Positions 5,332-13,639 of a DNA stretch of 20,366 bases are shown here, piece after piece. Under the pieces are notes generated by a model. It was not told the DNA's origin. It saw only the letters and a program-made list of their open reading frames with translations, and searched no databases. The stretch is from Rhodospirillales bacterium (GTDB lineage: Bacteria > Pseudomonadota > Alphaproteobacteria > Geminicoccales > Geminicoccaceae): positions 1-20,366 of the forward strand of contig SLRI01000478.1 of NCBI GenBank assembly GCA_007131045.1, in the 5' to 3' direction. Position numbers and translations under genes: made by a program. How positions within the stretch are numbered: the stretch's first letter is position 1; each line of letters opens with the position of its first letter.

Positions 5332-7512
5332 GTGACAAGCCCCACCCCGCCCGCGCCCGACATCCCGCTTACCGGCTACACCGACGAGATCTCGGTGCGT
5401 CCCGGCGGCCACATCGCCATCAAGACAAGCGCTGTCGGGACCGGCCATGTCACCGCCGAGTTGGTGTCGATCGGTTCCGCCGATCCCAATCCGGACGGCT
5501 CCGGCCTTGCCATCACGCCCGTGCCCGGCGGCCATGAGTGGAGCTTTCCGGCGCGCCGGCAGGCGCTGGTCCTCGGCTCCTTCGGCCGGGTTCCGACCGG
5601 CGGGATCCTCGGCCGCCCGGTCGTGACACTCTCCTTCAACGTCGAGCCCTGGCTCCTGCGCGAGACGCCGAGCGCGCTCGTCTCGGCGGGAGAAGGGCAG
5701 GGCTTCACCATCGCCGCCTCCGCCACCGAGCTGCGCCTCGAGGCCGAGCCGGGCGGTGCTTCGGCCTGCGTCGTGCCGTTCGGGATGAAGCGGCGCGTCT
5801 GGTACCGCGTGACGCTGGCCCTCGCCCGGCGCGACGGCCGCGCCCGCCTCTCGGTGGAACCGCTCGACGGCAGGTCCGGGCCCGAGACGGCCGAGGCCGC
5901 CTGGCCGGCACCATCACTGCCGCAGGATGCGCCCCTCTTCATCGCCGCCGCCCACCGCGACGGTGGCATGCGCGCGCACTTCAACGGCCGCATCGAGGAT
6001 GTTCGCGTCACCGCCGCTGCGGCGATCGGCGAGGTCACCGGCGAGTGCCTCGCCTTTTGGGACTTTGCGCGCGGGATCGAGACGCAGTCCATCATCGACG
6101 CCGGGCCGCGCGGGCTGCACGGCCACCTCGTCAACCTGCCGACGCGCGCCGTCAGGGGCTCGCGCTGGGACGGCAGCGAGCACCGCTGGACCCACCGGCC
6201 CGACCACTACGCCGCCGTCCATTTCCACGAGGACGACATCGGCGATGCCGGGTGGAAGACGGACCTCGAATTCCCGATCGCCGAGGGCTTCCCGAGCGGC
6301 ATCTACGGCGTGCGCCTTCGCCATGGCAGTGCGAGCGACGTCATCCCCTTCTTCGTCCTGCCGCCGCGCGGCAAGCGGACGGCGGATGTCGCCTATCTCG
6401 CCGCGACGTTCACCTACCAGGCCTATGCCAACCACGCGCGCGCCAATCTCGATGCGGACATGCACGCGCGGATCGAGGCATGGGGCACGCCCCTTGGGCC
6501 CGACACCTACCCGCAGTTCGGCTTCTCGACCTACAATTTCCACCCCGACGGCTCGGGCACGGCCTACTCGTCCCGCCTGCGCCCGGTGCTCACCCTGCGG
6601 CCGGGCTTCCTCACCTTCGCCGGGGGGGTCGTGGGCTCGGGGCTCAGGCACTTTCCCGCCGACAGCCACCTCACCGAGTTCATGCGGCGGAGCGGGATCG
6701 CCTTCGACGTTGTCACCGACCACGACCTCGACCGGGAGGGCGTCGACCTGCTGCGCGGCTACCGGGCGGTCGTCACCGGCTCGCACCCCGAGTACCACAC
6801 GAAGAGGACGCTCGACGCGCTGAAGGCCTACACCGGGAGTGGCGGCAATCTCTGCTATCTCGGCGGCAACGGGTTCTACTGGCGGATCGCGACGTCGGCA
6901 CTGGCGCCCGGTATCCTCGAGGTGCGGCGGGCGGAGGGCGGCATCCGCGCCTGGGCCACCGAGCCCGGCGAGAACTACCATGCCCTCGACGGCGAGTATG
7001 GCGGCCTCTGGCGCCGCAACGGCCGGCCGCCCCAGGCGCTCGTCGGCGTCGGCTTCTCGAGCCAGGGGCTGTTCGAGGGCTCGTACTACGTCCGCACCGA
7101 GGCCTCCCGCGACCCGTCGGTCGCCTGGGTATTCGAGGGCGTCGAGGAGGAGCGGATCGGCGACTACGGCTTCTCCGGCGGCGGTGCGGCCGGCTTCGAG
7201 CTCGACCGCGCGGACCCCGAGCTCGGCACGCCCGAGAGCGCTGTCATTCTGGCGCGCAGCGAGTTGCACGGCAAGAGCTTCATCCCGGTCCACGAGGAGC
7301 TGCTGACGCACCTGAGAACCGTCTCGGGCGAGCCCCCGCAGGAACTCGTGCGCGCCGAAATGGTGCTGATGTCTACGGCGGGCGGCGGGCAGGTCTTCTC
7401 CACCGGCTCCATCACCTTCTGCGGCAGTCTGCCGTGGAACGATTTCGACAACGGCGTTGCGACGATCCTTCGCAACGTGCTCGCCCGCTTCACCGCACCG
7501 ACTGCGAACTAG
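5332..7512 (+). CDS. N,N-dimethylformamidase beta (large) subunit-like amidohydrolase
   Basis: 726 residues from GTG 5332, with AAAGGA about ten bases upstream. The N-terminal ~270 residues look like beta-sandwich (LamG-like) sequence, including AHFNGRIEDVRV and CLAFWDFARGI. The rest matches the dimethylformamidase large-subunit C-terminal domain: YLAATFTYQAYANHARANLD (from residue 355), PQFGFSTYNFHPDGSG, VVTGSHPEYHT and LCYLGGNGFYWR. In the characterised Paracoccus enzyme a mononuclear iron is held, as I recall, by two Tyr and one Glu; Tyr362, Tyr401 and Glu487 have comparable spacing here but I have not aligned them. That enzyme also needs a small alpha subunit, and no such gene is visible. 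The cluster (peptide-type ABC importer, creatininase, deacylase) suggests an amide-hydrolysing role, but the true substrate is unknown. No signal peptide, so cytoplasmic. Confidence 0.85.
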   Translation: MTSPTPPAPDIPLTGYTDEISVRPGGHIAIKTSAVGTGHVTAELVSIGSADPNPDGSGLAITPVPGGHEWSFPARRQALVLGSFGRVPTGGILGRPVVTLSFNVEPWLLRETPSALVSAGEGQGFTIAASATELRLEAEPGGASACVVPFGMKRRVWYRVTLALARRDGRARLSVEPLDGRSGPETAEAAWPAPSLPQDAPLFIAAAHRDGGMRAHFNGRIEDVRVTAAAAIGEVTGECLAFWDFARGIETQSIIDAGPRGLHGHLVNLPTRAVRGSRWDGSEHRWTHRPDHYAAVHFHEDDIGDAGWKTDLEFPIAEGFPSGIYGVRLRHGSASDVIPFFVLPPRGKRTADVAYLAATFTYQAYANHARANLDADMHARIEAWGTPLGPDTYPQFGFSTYNFHPDGSGTAYSSRLRPVLTLRPGFLTFAGGVVGSGLRHFPADSHLTEFMRRSGIAFDVVTDHDLDREGVDLLRGYRAVVTGSHPEYHTKRTLDALKAYTGSGGNLCYLGGNGFYWRIATSALAPGILEVRRAEGGIRAWATEPGENYHALDGEYGGLWRRNGRPPQALVGVGFSSQGLFEGSYYVRTEASRDPSVAWVFEGVEEERIGDYGFSGGGAAGFELDRADPELGTPESAVILARSELHGKSFIPVHEELLTHLRTVSGEPPQELVRAEMVLMSTAGGGQVFSTGSITFCGSLPWNDFDNGVATILRNVLARFTAPTAN

Positions 7513-7530
7513 TCGTCCCCGCCCTCAAAG

Positions 7531-7549
7531 AAGGTTCCAGGAACCTTTT
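7531..7549 (+). terminator. Possible terminator after the dimethylformamidase-like gene
   Basis: A perfect inverted repeat, AAGGTTCC-A-GGAACCTT, ends in a short T run 19 bases after the stop codon. A usable stem would be AAGGTT/AACCTT with a five-base loop. The T tract is only four bases, so this is a weak intrinsic terminator at best; it could also be a protein-binding palindrome. Confidence 0.4.
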
Positions 7550-7613
7550 CCGCCTGCCGAGCTTCGAGTAGCGCTTGCGTTTTCCTGCGATGCGCGATGG
7601 CGGAGCGGACGAA

Positions 7614-7641
7614 TTGCCTTCCCGCTCCGGGGGCTTATGAT
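7614..7641 (+). promoter_or_regulatory. Candidate sigma-70-type promoter for the creatininase-family gene
   Basis: TTGCCT (7614-7619) and TATGAT (7636-7641) are separated by 16 bases, in an intergenic region of about 240 bases and 110 bases before the ATG at 7752. This is the most consensus-like promoter in the window. With the inverted repeat at 7531 it suggests the creatininase gene has its own transcript. Otherwise 7513-7751 shows no gene. Confidence 0.4.
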
Positions 7642-7751
7642 CAGGGCGCCAATCAACTGGGCGTTCAAAGCCGGGGCAGGCGGCGGTCCGAGGCGCCGGA
7701 ACCCGCCGCGCCAGACTCAGACCGCAGATCATAACGGGGAGACCATCGCCG

Positions 7752-8621
7752 ATGCGCACCGATGAAATCTACTACGAACGCCTGACCTGGCCCGAGATCC
7801 GGGAAGCCGCCCGCGCCGACAAGGTCCTCGTCATCCCGTTCGCGTCGATCGAGCAGCACGGGCCGCATCTGCCGGTGGACGTGGACCTTCGCCTCGCATC
7901 CGAGGTCTGCGTGCGGGCGGCGCGGCGCAACCCGCACTCGCTCGTGATGACGCCGATGGCCTTCGGCTTCGAGCCGCACCACATGGCCTGGCCCGGCACC
8001 GTCGACGTCGATTGGGACGTGCTCATCCGCTACGGCGTATGTGTCCTGTCCTCGCTGGCCCGGCACGGCTTCAGGCGGATCCTGATCATCAACGGCCATG
8101 GGTCGAACCGGCCGATCCTCGAAATGATCGTGCGGCTCGCGCAGGTCAAGCACCCGGAGGCGCTGATCGCCGGGCAGTCCTGGTTCGCGCTCGGCGCCGT
8201 CGCCAAGGCCTTCCAGCCGCTGCAGGAGAGCCTGCACACCAGCCACGCCTGCGAGCTCGAGACGGCGGCCTATCTCGCCATCGACCCCGACCGGGTGAAG
8301 ATGAGCGAAGCCGTGCCCGATTATTCGTTCCGCCGCAGCCCGCACTTCTGGTCCGACCTCACGGGCAAGCGCCCCCATCCGGACTCGACCGTGCCGCTCG
8401 TCGCCATGGAGTACTTCGCGACGGGATCGTACACGGGCACGCGGGGCGACCCCACGACAGCGACGGCGGAGAAAGGCGAAGCGGCGCTCGAGGCTGCTGC
8501 CGATGAGGTCGCAGCGATCATCGACGAGCTGCGCGCGCGCGAGATCCTGCCGCCTCCCGACCACCACGAGGCCGACGTCGAGGAGCTGAAGGCGCGGGCC
8601 GCCGCAACCGCCAAGCGCTGA
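7752..8621 (+). CDS. Creatininase-family amidohydrolase
   Basis: 289 residues, normal for the family. The metal-binding residues are all visible: Glu and His in SIEQHGPHLPVDVD with the following Asp, His in INGHGSN, and Glu in HACELETAAY. The family (creatininase, MftE-like peptidase, 3-dehydro-scyllo-inosose hydrolase, FAPy deformylase) cleaves cyclic or linear amide and related C-N bonds using two divalent metals. The precise substrate is not deducible. It follows the dimethylformamidase-like gene on the same strand after about 240 bases containing a possible terminator and promoter, and converges with the DoeB-like gene, with 34 bases between stops. A GGGGAG about ten bases before the ATG supports the start. 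No signal peptide is seen, so cytoplasmic action is expected. Confidence 0.9.
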   Translation: MRTDEIYYERLTWPEIREAARADKVLVIPFASIEQHGPHLPVDVDLRLASEVCVRAARRNPHSLVMTPMAFGFEPHHMAWPGTVDVDWDVLIRYGVCVLSSLARHGFRRILIINGHGSNRPILEMIVRLAQVKHPEALIAGQSWFALGAVAKAFQPLQESLHTSHACELETAAYLAIDPDRVKMSEAVPDYSFRRSPHFWSDLTGKRPHPDSTVPLVAMEYFATGSYTGTRGDPTTATAEKGEAALEAAADEVAAIIDELRAREILPPPDHHEADVEELKARAAATAKR

Positions 8622-8655
8622 CCGAGGCACCCGGTCCGGCGAGGCCGCCCCGGCG

Positions 8656-9705
8656 TCAGCCGGCCCAGTCGGTGCCGACGTGCGCCAGGCAATCGCCCCG
8701 CTCGACGGCCACGATCGGCCGCTTGCAGAACGCGACGCCGCCGCGCGCGAAATAGACCTCCCGCGGCGGCGCGTCGGGCTCGTCGATCTGGTGGATCCAG
8801 CCGCAGAGGTCGCCCGCCGCCACCTCGTCGCCGAGGTCGAACGCCGGCTCGAACGCGCCCCGCGTCGGGGCGTGCACGTAGTAGTCCGGCCCGCCGACGG
8901 TAACGAGGCGCGGCTCCGGCGCCGGCGCCGGCGCCGCCAGCGGATGCCCCTCGAGCACGCCGAGGTGGGTGAGGAAGTTGTAGAGCCCGCGCTGTGCCAC
9001 GCGGAGCGTGGTGCGCGTCACCGTGCCCGCCCCGCCGAGCTCGGTGCCCATCGTGAGCGCACCCAGGCTGTCGGCGAGGGCCGTGATCGTCACCGGCCGG
9101 CTGCCGCCGCCGGCCGACGGGCTGCCGCCCTCGATGATGTAGCCGATCGGGGCGCCGAAGGCCCGAAGTGCGGCGAGCTTGCGCTTAAAGTGCGCGTCGT
9201 CCTTGCTGTCGCGCCGGATCAGCGCACTCGGCACGTAGTCCAGCGTCTTGCCGCCGGAGTGCATGTCGAGCAGTGCCTCGCACATCGGGATGATCGCGTT
9301 CGCCAGATAGTAGGCGATCGCCGCAGTCGGGCGATGGTCGGGCGCGTCGGGCTCGCCCGGGAAACTGCGGTTGAGGTTGCCGCCGTCGATGGGCGAGGTG
9401 CGGCTGTGGTTCATGGTGGCCGGCGTGTTGGTCGCCGGCAGAACGATGAGCCGGCCCTGGACGCGCGCCGGGTCCAGCTCGCGGATCAGCCGCACGAGCG
9501 CGATCTGCCCCTCGTATTCATCGCCATGGTTGCCGGCGCCGAGATAGACGGTGGGCCCGGTCCCGTTCTTGATGACGGCGATGGGGATGCCGATCCAGCC
9601 ATAGGCCGAGACGTCGGAAGAGAAGGGAAGCCGCAGGTAGCCGGTCTGCTTGCCGGCCTTCTCGAAGTCGACGGGGCAGATGATGCGGCTGCGGAGTTCG
9701 TGCAT
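8656..9705 (-). CDS. Zinc-dependent deacylase of the succinylglutamate desuccinylase/aspartoacylase family, DoeB-like
   Basis: 349 residues. Zn ligands are visible as HxxE in GAGNHGDEYEGQIAL and His in DMHSGGKTLDYVP, with the substrate-Arg region RTSPIDGGNLNRSFPGEPD and TELGGAGTVTR typical of this M14-like family. The whole pattern closely resembles DoeB, which deacetylates N2-acetyl-2,4-diaminobutyrate in ectoine breakdown. DoeA (M24-type ectoine hydrolase) is not here, so I infer deacylation of another N-acyl amino acid. A Pro/Ala linker encoded by a GGCGCC repeat precedes the C-terminal beta-barrel-like domain. The ATG is preceded by AGGGGG. It is the last gene of the minus-strand ABC operon, 30 bases after the second ATPase, so its substrate is probably what the transporter brings in or a derivative. 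Confidence 0.85.
   Translation of the reverse strand: MHELRSRIICPVDFEKAGKQTGYLRLPFSSDVSAYGWIGIPIAVIKNGTGPTVYLGAGNHGDEYEGQIALVRLIRELDPARVQGRLIVLPATNTPATMNHSRTSPIDGGNLNRSFPGEPDAPDHRPTAAIAYYLANAIIPMCEALLDMHSGGKTLDYVPSALIRRDSKDDAHFKRKLAALRAFGAPIGYIIEGGSPSAGGGSRPVTITALADSLGALTMGTELGGAGTVTRTTLRVAQRGLYNFLTHLGVLEGHPLAAPAPAPEPRLVTVGGPDYYVHAPTRGAFEPAFDLGDEVAAGDLCGWIHQIDEPDAPPREVYFARGGVAFCKRPIVAVERGDCLAHVGTDWAG
8918..8939. repeat. GGCGCC tandem simple repeat
   Basis: About three and a half copies of CGGCGC in a row within the deacylase gene, encoding an Ala-Pro-rich linker. Likely slippage-prone but otherwise ordinary for this GC content. Confidence 0.5.
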
Positions 9706-9735
9706 GGAAGCCCCCTGACTTGCTCTCGATGCTGT

Positions 9736-10749
9736 TCAGACCGATGCCGGCGCCGGCCGGGGCGTGGACGGCGGATGGACGAGATGGCAGGCCGCCCAGT
9801 GATGCGGGGCGCCCTGCATCAGGTGGGGTTCGACCTCGCGGCACACGTGCATCACGTGCGGGCAGCGGGTGTGGAAGCGGCAGCCGCTCGGCGGGTTGGC
9901 GGGGCTCGGGATGTCGCCGGGAATGACCTTCCGGCGGCTGCGCCGCTTGGGGTCGGGCAGCGGGATGGCGCTCAGCAGTGCCTGCGTATAGGGATGCTGC
10001 GGGTCGGCGTACAGGTCCCGCTTCCTCGCGACCTCGACCACCTTGCCGAGATACATCACCATCACGCGGTCGCTGATGTGGCGCACGACGCCGAGGTCGT
10101 GGCTGATGAAGAGGTAGGTAAGGCCGAAGTCCTTCTGCAGGTCCTTGAGCAGGTTGATGACCTGCGCCTGGATCGAGACGTCGAGCGCCGAGACGGGCTC
10201 GTCGCAGACCACGAGCTTGGGGCGCACCGCAAGCGCCCGGGCGATGCCGATCCGCTGGCGCTGGCCGCCGGAGAACTCGTGCGGGAACCGCTCGGCGTGG
10301 TAGGGTGCGAGGCCCACTACCTCGAGCAGCTCGCGCACCTGCTCGCGGCGGGACCGCGCGTCGCCGATCTTCAGGATCTCGAGCGGCTCGGCGATGGTGT
10401 CCTGCACGCTCATGCGCGGGTTCAGCGAGCCGTAGGGGTCCTGGAAGATGATCTGCATGTGCCGGCGGACGGGGCGCATCGTTGCCGCATCCAGCCCCTC
10501 GATGCGCTTGCCCTCGAAGAGGATCCGTCCTGCGGTCGGATCGATCAGCTTGACCAGCATCCGGCCGGTGGTGGTCTTGCCGCAGCCCGACTCGCCGACC
10601 AGACCGAGGGTCTCGCCCGGCGGAATCGCGATATCGATGCCGTCGACGGCGCGCACCACGCTGGCGCTGCGGTTGAAGATGCCAGTGCGGACGGGGAAGT
10701 GCTTGGTCAGCCCGACGGCCTCGATGAGGGGCGGTGTCGGCGCGCTCAT
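9736..10749 (-). CDS. Peptide-type ABC transporter ATPase, DppF/OppF-like
   Basis: 337 residues from the ATG at 10749. Walker A is GESGCGKTTTGRML, the signature is FSGGQRQRIGIARAL, Walker B is LVVCDEPVSALDVSIQAQ, and the switch His is in FISHDLGVV. The C-terminal oligopeptide extension contains the Cys pattern CRFHTRCPHVMHVC known from OppD/OppF proteins. It energises uptake together with the neighbouring ATPase as a heterodimer on the inner face of the membrane. The start overlaps the stop of the preceding ATPase as ATGA (10746-10749), pointing to translational coupling; the ATG at 10794 is in frame but would overlap that gene by 49 bases. Family certain; substrate not determinable. Confidence 0.93.
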   Translation of the reverse strand: MSAPTPPLIEAVGLTKHFPVRTGIFNRSASVVRAVDGIDIAIPPGETLGLVGESGCGKTTTGRMLVKLIDPTAGRILFEGKRIEGLDAATMRPVRRHMQIIFQDPYGSLNPRMSVQDTIAEPLEILKIGDARSRREQVRELLEVVGLAPYHAERFPHEFSGGQRQRIGIARALAVRPKLVVCDEPVSALDVSIQAQVINLLKDLQKDFGLTYLFISHDLGVVRHISDRVMVMYLGKVVEVARKRDLYADPQHPYTQALLSAIPLPDPKRRSRRKVIPGDIPSPANPPSGCRFHTRCPHVMHVCREVEPHLMQGAPHHWAACHLVHPPSTPRPAPASV

Positions 10750-11747
10750 GCGGCGTCGGTCCGCGGCAGCGCATAGCCGGTGAGACGGATGCACGCCGCC
10801 GCGTGCCCCGGCGCCGCGGCGATGAGCGGCGGATCCGCGAGGCTGCAGGCGTCCCTCGAGAAGCCGCAGCGCGGGCGAAAGCGGCAGCCGGAGGGCAGCT
10901 CGAAGGGGCTCGGGACCGTGCCCGGGATGGTCTCCAACCGCTCGCTATCGCCGTCCAGCGAGGCGATGCTGCTCAGCAGCCCCTGCGTGTAGGGGTGTTG
11001 CGGGGCGTCGAACAATTCCTCCACCGGCGCCTGCTCGACGACCCGCCCGCAATACATGACGATCACGCGATCGACGTACTGCGCCACCACGCCGAGGTCG
11101 TGGGTGATGAGCACGATCGCCATGCCGAACTCCTCGCGCAGGTCGCTCAGGAGCTCCAGGATCTGTGCCTGGATCGTCACGTCGAGGGCGGTGGTAGGCT
11201 CGTCTGCGAGGAGGAGGCGCGGATTGCACGACAAGGCGATCGCAATCATCGCCCGCTGCCGCATGCCGCCGGACAGCTCGTGCGGGTACTCGTTGAGCCG
11301 CTGTGCCGGGCTGGCGATGCCGACGCGATCGAGCAGCTCGATGGCGCGGTCCCGGGCGGCGCGCCGGCTGATCCGCTCGTGGTAGCGGATCGTCTCGACG
11401 ATCTGGTCGCCGATGGGAAAGACCGGATTGAGCGAGGTCATCGGCTCCTGGAAGATCATGGCGATCTCACCGCCGCGGATCTGGCGGATGCGGCCTGGCG
11501 AAGCCTTGAGCAGGTTCTCGCCGCGAAAGACGATCTCGCCACCGGCGATCTGCCCGGGCGGATCGGGGATGAGCCGCAGGATGGACAGTGCGGTGACGCT
11601 CTTGCCGCTGCCCGACTCGCCGACGATCCCGAGCACCTCGCCCTCGCCGAGATCGAAGCTCACCTCCTGCACGGCATCGAAGGTGCCTTCCTCGACGCGG
11701 AAGGTGGTGGTGAGGCCCTGCACGGACAGCAGTGGCGGACCGCTCAC
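10746..11747 (-). CDS. Peptide-type ABC transporter ATPase, DppD/OppD-like
   Basis: 333 residues starting at GTG 11747, which overlaps the permease stop as GTGA (11744-11747). Walker A is GESGSGKSVTAL, Q-loop FQEPMTSLNP, signature LSGGMRQRAMIAIAL, Walker B LLLADEPTTALDVTIQAQ, and switch region LITHDLGVV. The C-terminal extension carries CRFRPRCGFSRDAC, the Cys motif of this subfamily. It pairs with the DppF-like ATPase. The frame is open much further upstream, to 12380, but that part is only the antisense-free shadow of the permease gene in a different frame, so the short start is preferred on homology (LLSVQGLTTTF begins normal DppD). Confidence 0.93.
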   Translation of the reverse strand: MSGPPLLSVQGLTTTFRVEEGTFDAVQEVSFDLGEGEVLGIVGESGSGKSVTALSILRLIPDPPGQIAGGEIVFRGENLLKASPGRIRQIRGGEIAMIFQEPMTSLNPVFPIGDQIVETIRYHERISRRAARDRAIELLDRVGIASPAQRLNEYPHELSGGMRQRAMIAIALSCNPRLLLADEPTTALDVTIQAQILELLSDLREEFGMAIVLITHDLGVVAQYVDRVIVMYCGRVVEQAPVEELFDAPQHPYTQGLLSSIASLDGDSERLETIPGTVPSPFELPSGCRFRPRCGFSRDACSLADPPLIAAAPGHAAACIRLTGYALPRTDAA

Positions 11748-12640
11748 TGCTGCACCTTCAGCCGCGGATCGAGGACGTCGCGAAGGCCGTCGCCGAGCAG
11801 GTTGAGGCCGAGCACCGTGGCCGCCAGGACGAGGCCCGGAATCACCGTGATCCACGGCGCCTCGCGGATGTATTGCCGCCCCTCGGCGATGATGTTGCCC
11901 CAGGTCGGGGTGGGCGGCTGCGCGCCGAGGCCGAGGAAGCTCAGCACCGCCTCCGACAGCACGGCATAGGCGAAGATGAAGGTCAGCTGGACGATCAGCG
12001 GCGCCATGCAGTTCGGCATGACGTGCCGCCGGATGATGCGCCAGTCGCCGGCACCGCACGCCCGCGCGGCCTGCACGTATTCCATCTCGCGCGCAACGAG
12101 GACCGAGGCGCGGACGACGCGCGCCGTCCGCGGCGTGTAGACGGCCGCAAGTGCGATCACGGCATTGACCGAGCTGGGTCCCAGCGCCGCGGTAATGCCG
12201 ATGGCGAGCAGGATGACCGGGAAGGCCATGAAGGCGTCGGCGACGCGCATCAGGATGTTGTCGAGGCTCTTGAAGTAGCCGGCAAGGGCGCCGACCAGCG
12301 TCCCGAAGATGGCGTTCAACACGACGACGCCGAGGCCGATCATCAGCGAGAGCCGGGCGCCGTAGAGGACGCGGGCCCACTGGCTGCGGCCGAAATTGTC
12401 CGTCCCGAAGATGTACTCGAGGCTCGGCGGCTCGAAGCGGGTGCGGACCGACATCCGCGTCGGATCGGCAATCGTCAGGAGATCGGCGAAGATGGCACCG
12501 AAGGTCACGAGGCCGACGAGGATGCTGCCGGTGACGAAGAGCTTGTGCCGCAGCAGGCGGCGCAAGACACCGCTCGAGCGCCGTCGCGGCGGTGCCGCTG
12601 TCGCCGCCGCTCCGGCGGGTGCTGCGTCAGTCGCGGCCAT
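11744..12640 (-). CDS. Peptide-type ABC transporter permease, DppC/OppC-like
   Basis: 298 residues. An Ala/Pro-rich cytoplasmic N-terminus precedes a first transmembrane segment (KLFVTGSILVGLVTFGAIFA). A periplasmic segment with FGTDNFGRSQWARVLYGAR, the hallmark of DppC-type permeases, follows. The EAA-loop region is REMEYVQAARACGAGDWRIIRRHVMPN, which contacts the ATPases, and the C-terminus contains EAVLSFLGLGAQPPTPTWG. It forms the membrane channel with the DppB-like protein. It overlaps the upstream permease by 14 bases and the downstream ATPase by four, a tightly coupled operon. Confidence 0.93.
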   Translation of the reverse strand: MAATDAAPAGAAATAAPPRRRSSGVLRRLLRHKLFVTGSILVGLVTFGAIFADLLTIADPTRMSVRTRFEPPSLEYIFGTDNFGRSQWARVLYGARLSLMIGLGVVVLNAIFGTLVGALAGYFKSLDNILMRVADAFMAFPVILLAIGITAALGPSSVNAVIALAAVYTPRTARVVRASVLVAREMEYVQAARACGAGDWRIIRRHVMPNCMAPLIVQLTFIFAYAVLSEAVLSFLGLGAQPPTPTWGNIIAEGRQYIREAPWITVIPGLVLAATVLGLNLLGDGLRDVLDPRLKVQQ

Positions 12641-13577
12641 AGCGCACCCGCGGGTCGAAATAGGCGTAGAGGATGTCGATGAGCAGGTTGAGCAAAAGCA
12701 GCATCGTCGCGACGAGCAGCAGGCCGCCCTGGATCACCGGGTAGTCGCGCCGCAGGATGGCCGAGCCGAGCAGCGAGCCGACGCCCGGGATGCTGAAGAT
12801 GGTCTCGATCACCACGGAGCCCGAGAGCAGCACGCTGAAGATGATGCCGATCACCGTGACGACCGGGATCATGACGTTCTTGAGCGCGTGCTTGCCGACG
12901 ACGACGTGCTCGGGCAGGCCCTTGGCCCGTGCGGTGCGAATGTAGTCCTGCCGCAGCACCTCGAGCATGGTCGAGCGGGTGATGCGGGCGAGCAGGCCCA
13001 TCTGCAGCATCGCGAGCGACACGGCCGGCAGCGTGGTGGCGCGCAGCCAGCCGACGAAATCCACGCGGTAGTCGACGTAGCCGGCCGACGGCAGCCAGCC
13101 GAGTTCCACCGCGAACAGCACGATCAGGATCAGCGCGAGCCAGAAGTTCGGCAGGCTGACGCCGATGAGCGCGACCGTCATCACCGCCTGGTCGACCCAG
13201 CTGTTCTGCCGCAAGGCGGCGATGATCCCCATGATGATGCCGAAGATCAGCGTCAGCACCAGGGCGTAGAAGGCGATCGACAGGGAGACCGGAAGCCGCT
13301 CGACGGTGACTTCGATGACGTCTCGGCCGAGCAGCAGCGAGGTCCCGAGGTCACCCCGAAAGAGGTTCGCGTACCAGCTCAGGAGCTGGACGTGGAACGG
13401 CTCGTTGAGACCGAGCTGCTCGCGGATCAGCGCCACCTCGGCTGGGGAGGCGCCGGTCCCGGCGATCACGATGGCCGGATCGCCGGGAACGAGCTGCATC
13501 AGCGAGAACGAGATCAGCGAGACGACGAACAGGACCGGGATGACGTAGAGCAGCCGGCGGATGATGTACGCGATCAT
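12627..13577 (-). CDS. Peptide-type ABC transporter permease, DppB/OppB-like
   Basis: 316 residues with the family's typical opening MIAYIIRRLLYVIPVLFVVSLISF, the LVPGDPA motif after the first helix, and several hydrophobic helices. The EAA region is DYIRTARAKGLPEHVVVGKHALKNVMIPV and the ending is IDILYAYFDPRVRYG. Partners are the overlapping DppC-like permease and the binding protein encoded 62 bases upstream. The SD before the ATG is weak, which may matter because a stem-loop lies in the gap between it and the binding-protein gene. Confidence 0.93.
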   Translation of the reverse strand: MIAYIIRRLLYVIPVLFVVSLISFSLMQLVPGDPAIVIAGTGASPAEVALIREQLGLNEPFHVQLLSWYANLFRGDLGTSLLLGRDVIEVTVERLPVSLSIAFYALVLTLIFGIIMGIIAALRQNSWVDQAVMTVALIGVSLPNFWLALILIVLFAVELGWLPSAGYVDYRVDFVGWLRATTLPAVSLAMLQMGLLARITRSTMLEVLRQDYIRTARAKGLPEHVVVGKHALKNVMIPVVTVIGIIFSVLLSGSVVIETIFSIPGVGSLLGSAILRRDYPVIQGGLLLVATMLLLLNLLIDILYAYFDPRVRYGRD

Positions 13578-13613
13578 CAGTCAGCCAGGACTGCTCTGAT
13601 TGTTGCGTTCACG

Positions 13614-13631
13614 CTCTCGCTCACACGAGAG
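13614..13631 (-). promoter_or_regulatory. Intergenic stem-loop between binding-protein and permease genes
   Basis: CTCTCG and CGAGAG form a perfect six-base-pair stem with a six-base loop, just after the binding-protein stop. There is no T tract. Such hairpins in importer operons are known to protect the upstream binding-protein mRNA and lower downstream expression; that role here is inference. Confidence 0.4.
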
Positions 13632-13639
13632 GCTGCGGC

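Noticed and set aside
5538..7571. 677-codon plus-strand open frame within the dimethylformamidase-like gene
   Set aside because: Alternative frame with extreme Arg/Ala/Pro content; the overlapping frame has clear family homology.
8622..8655. Possible bidirectional terminator between the convergent creatininase and deacylase genes
   Set aside because: GGCCG/CGGCC can pair, but the loop is long and there is no T tract on either side.
8680..10776. 698-codon plus-strand open frame antisense to deacylase and ATPase
   Set aside because: Spans two well-supported genes on the other strand; composition is that of a complement frame.
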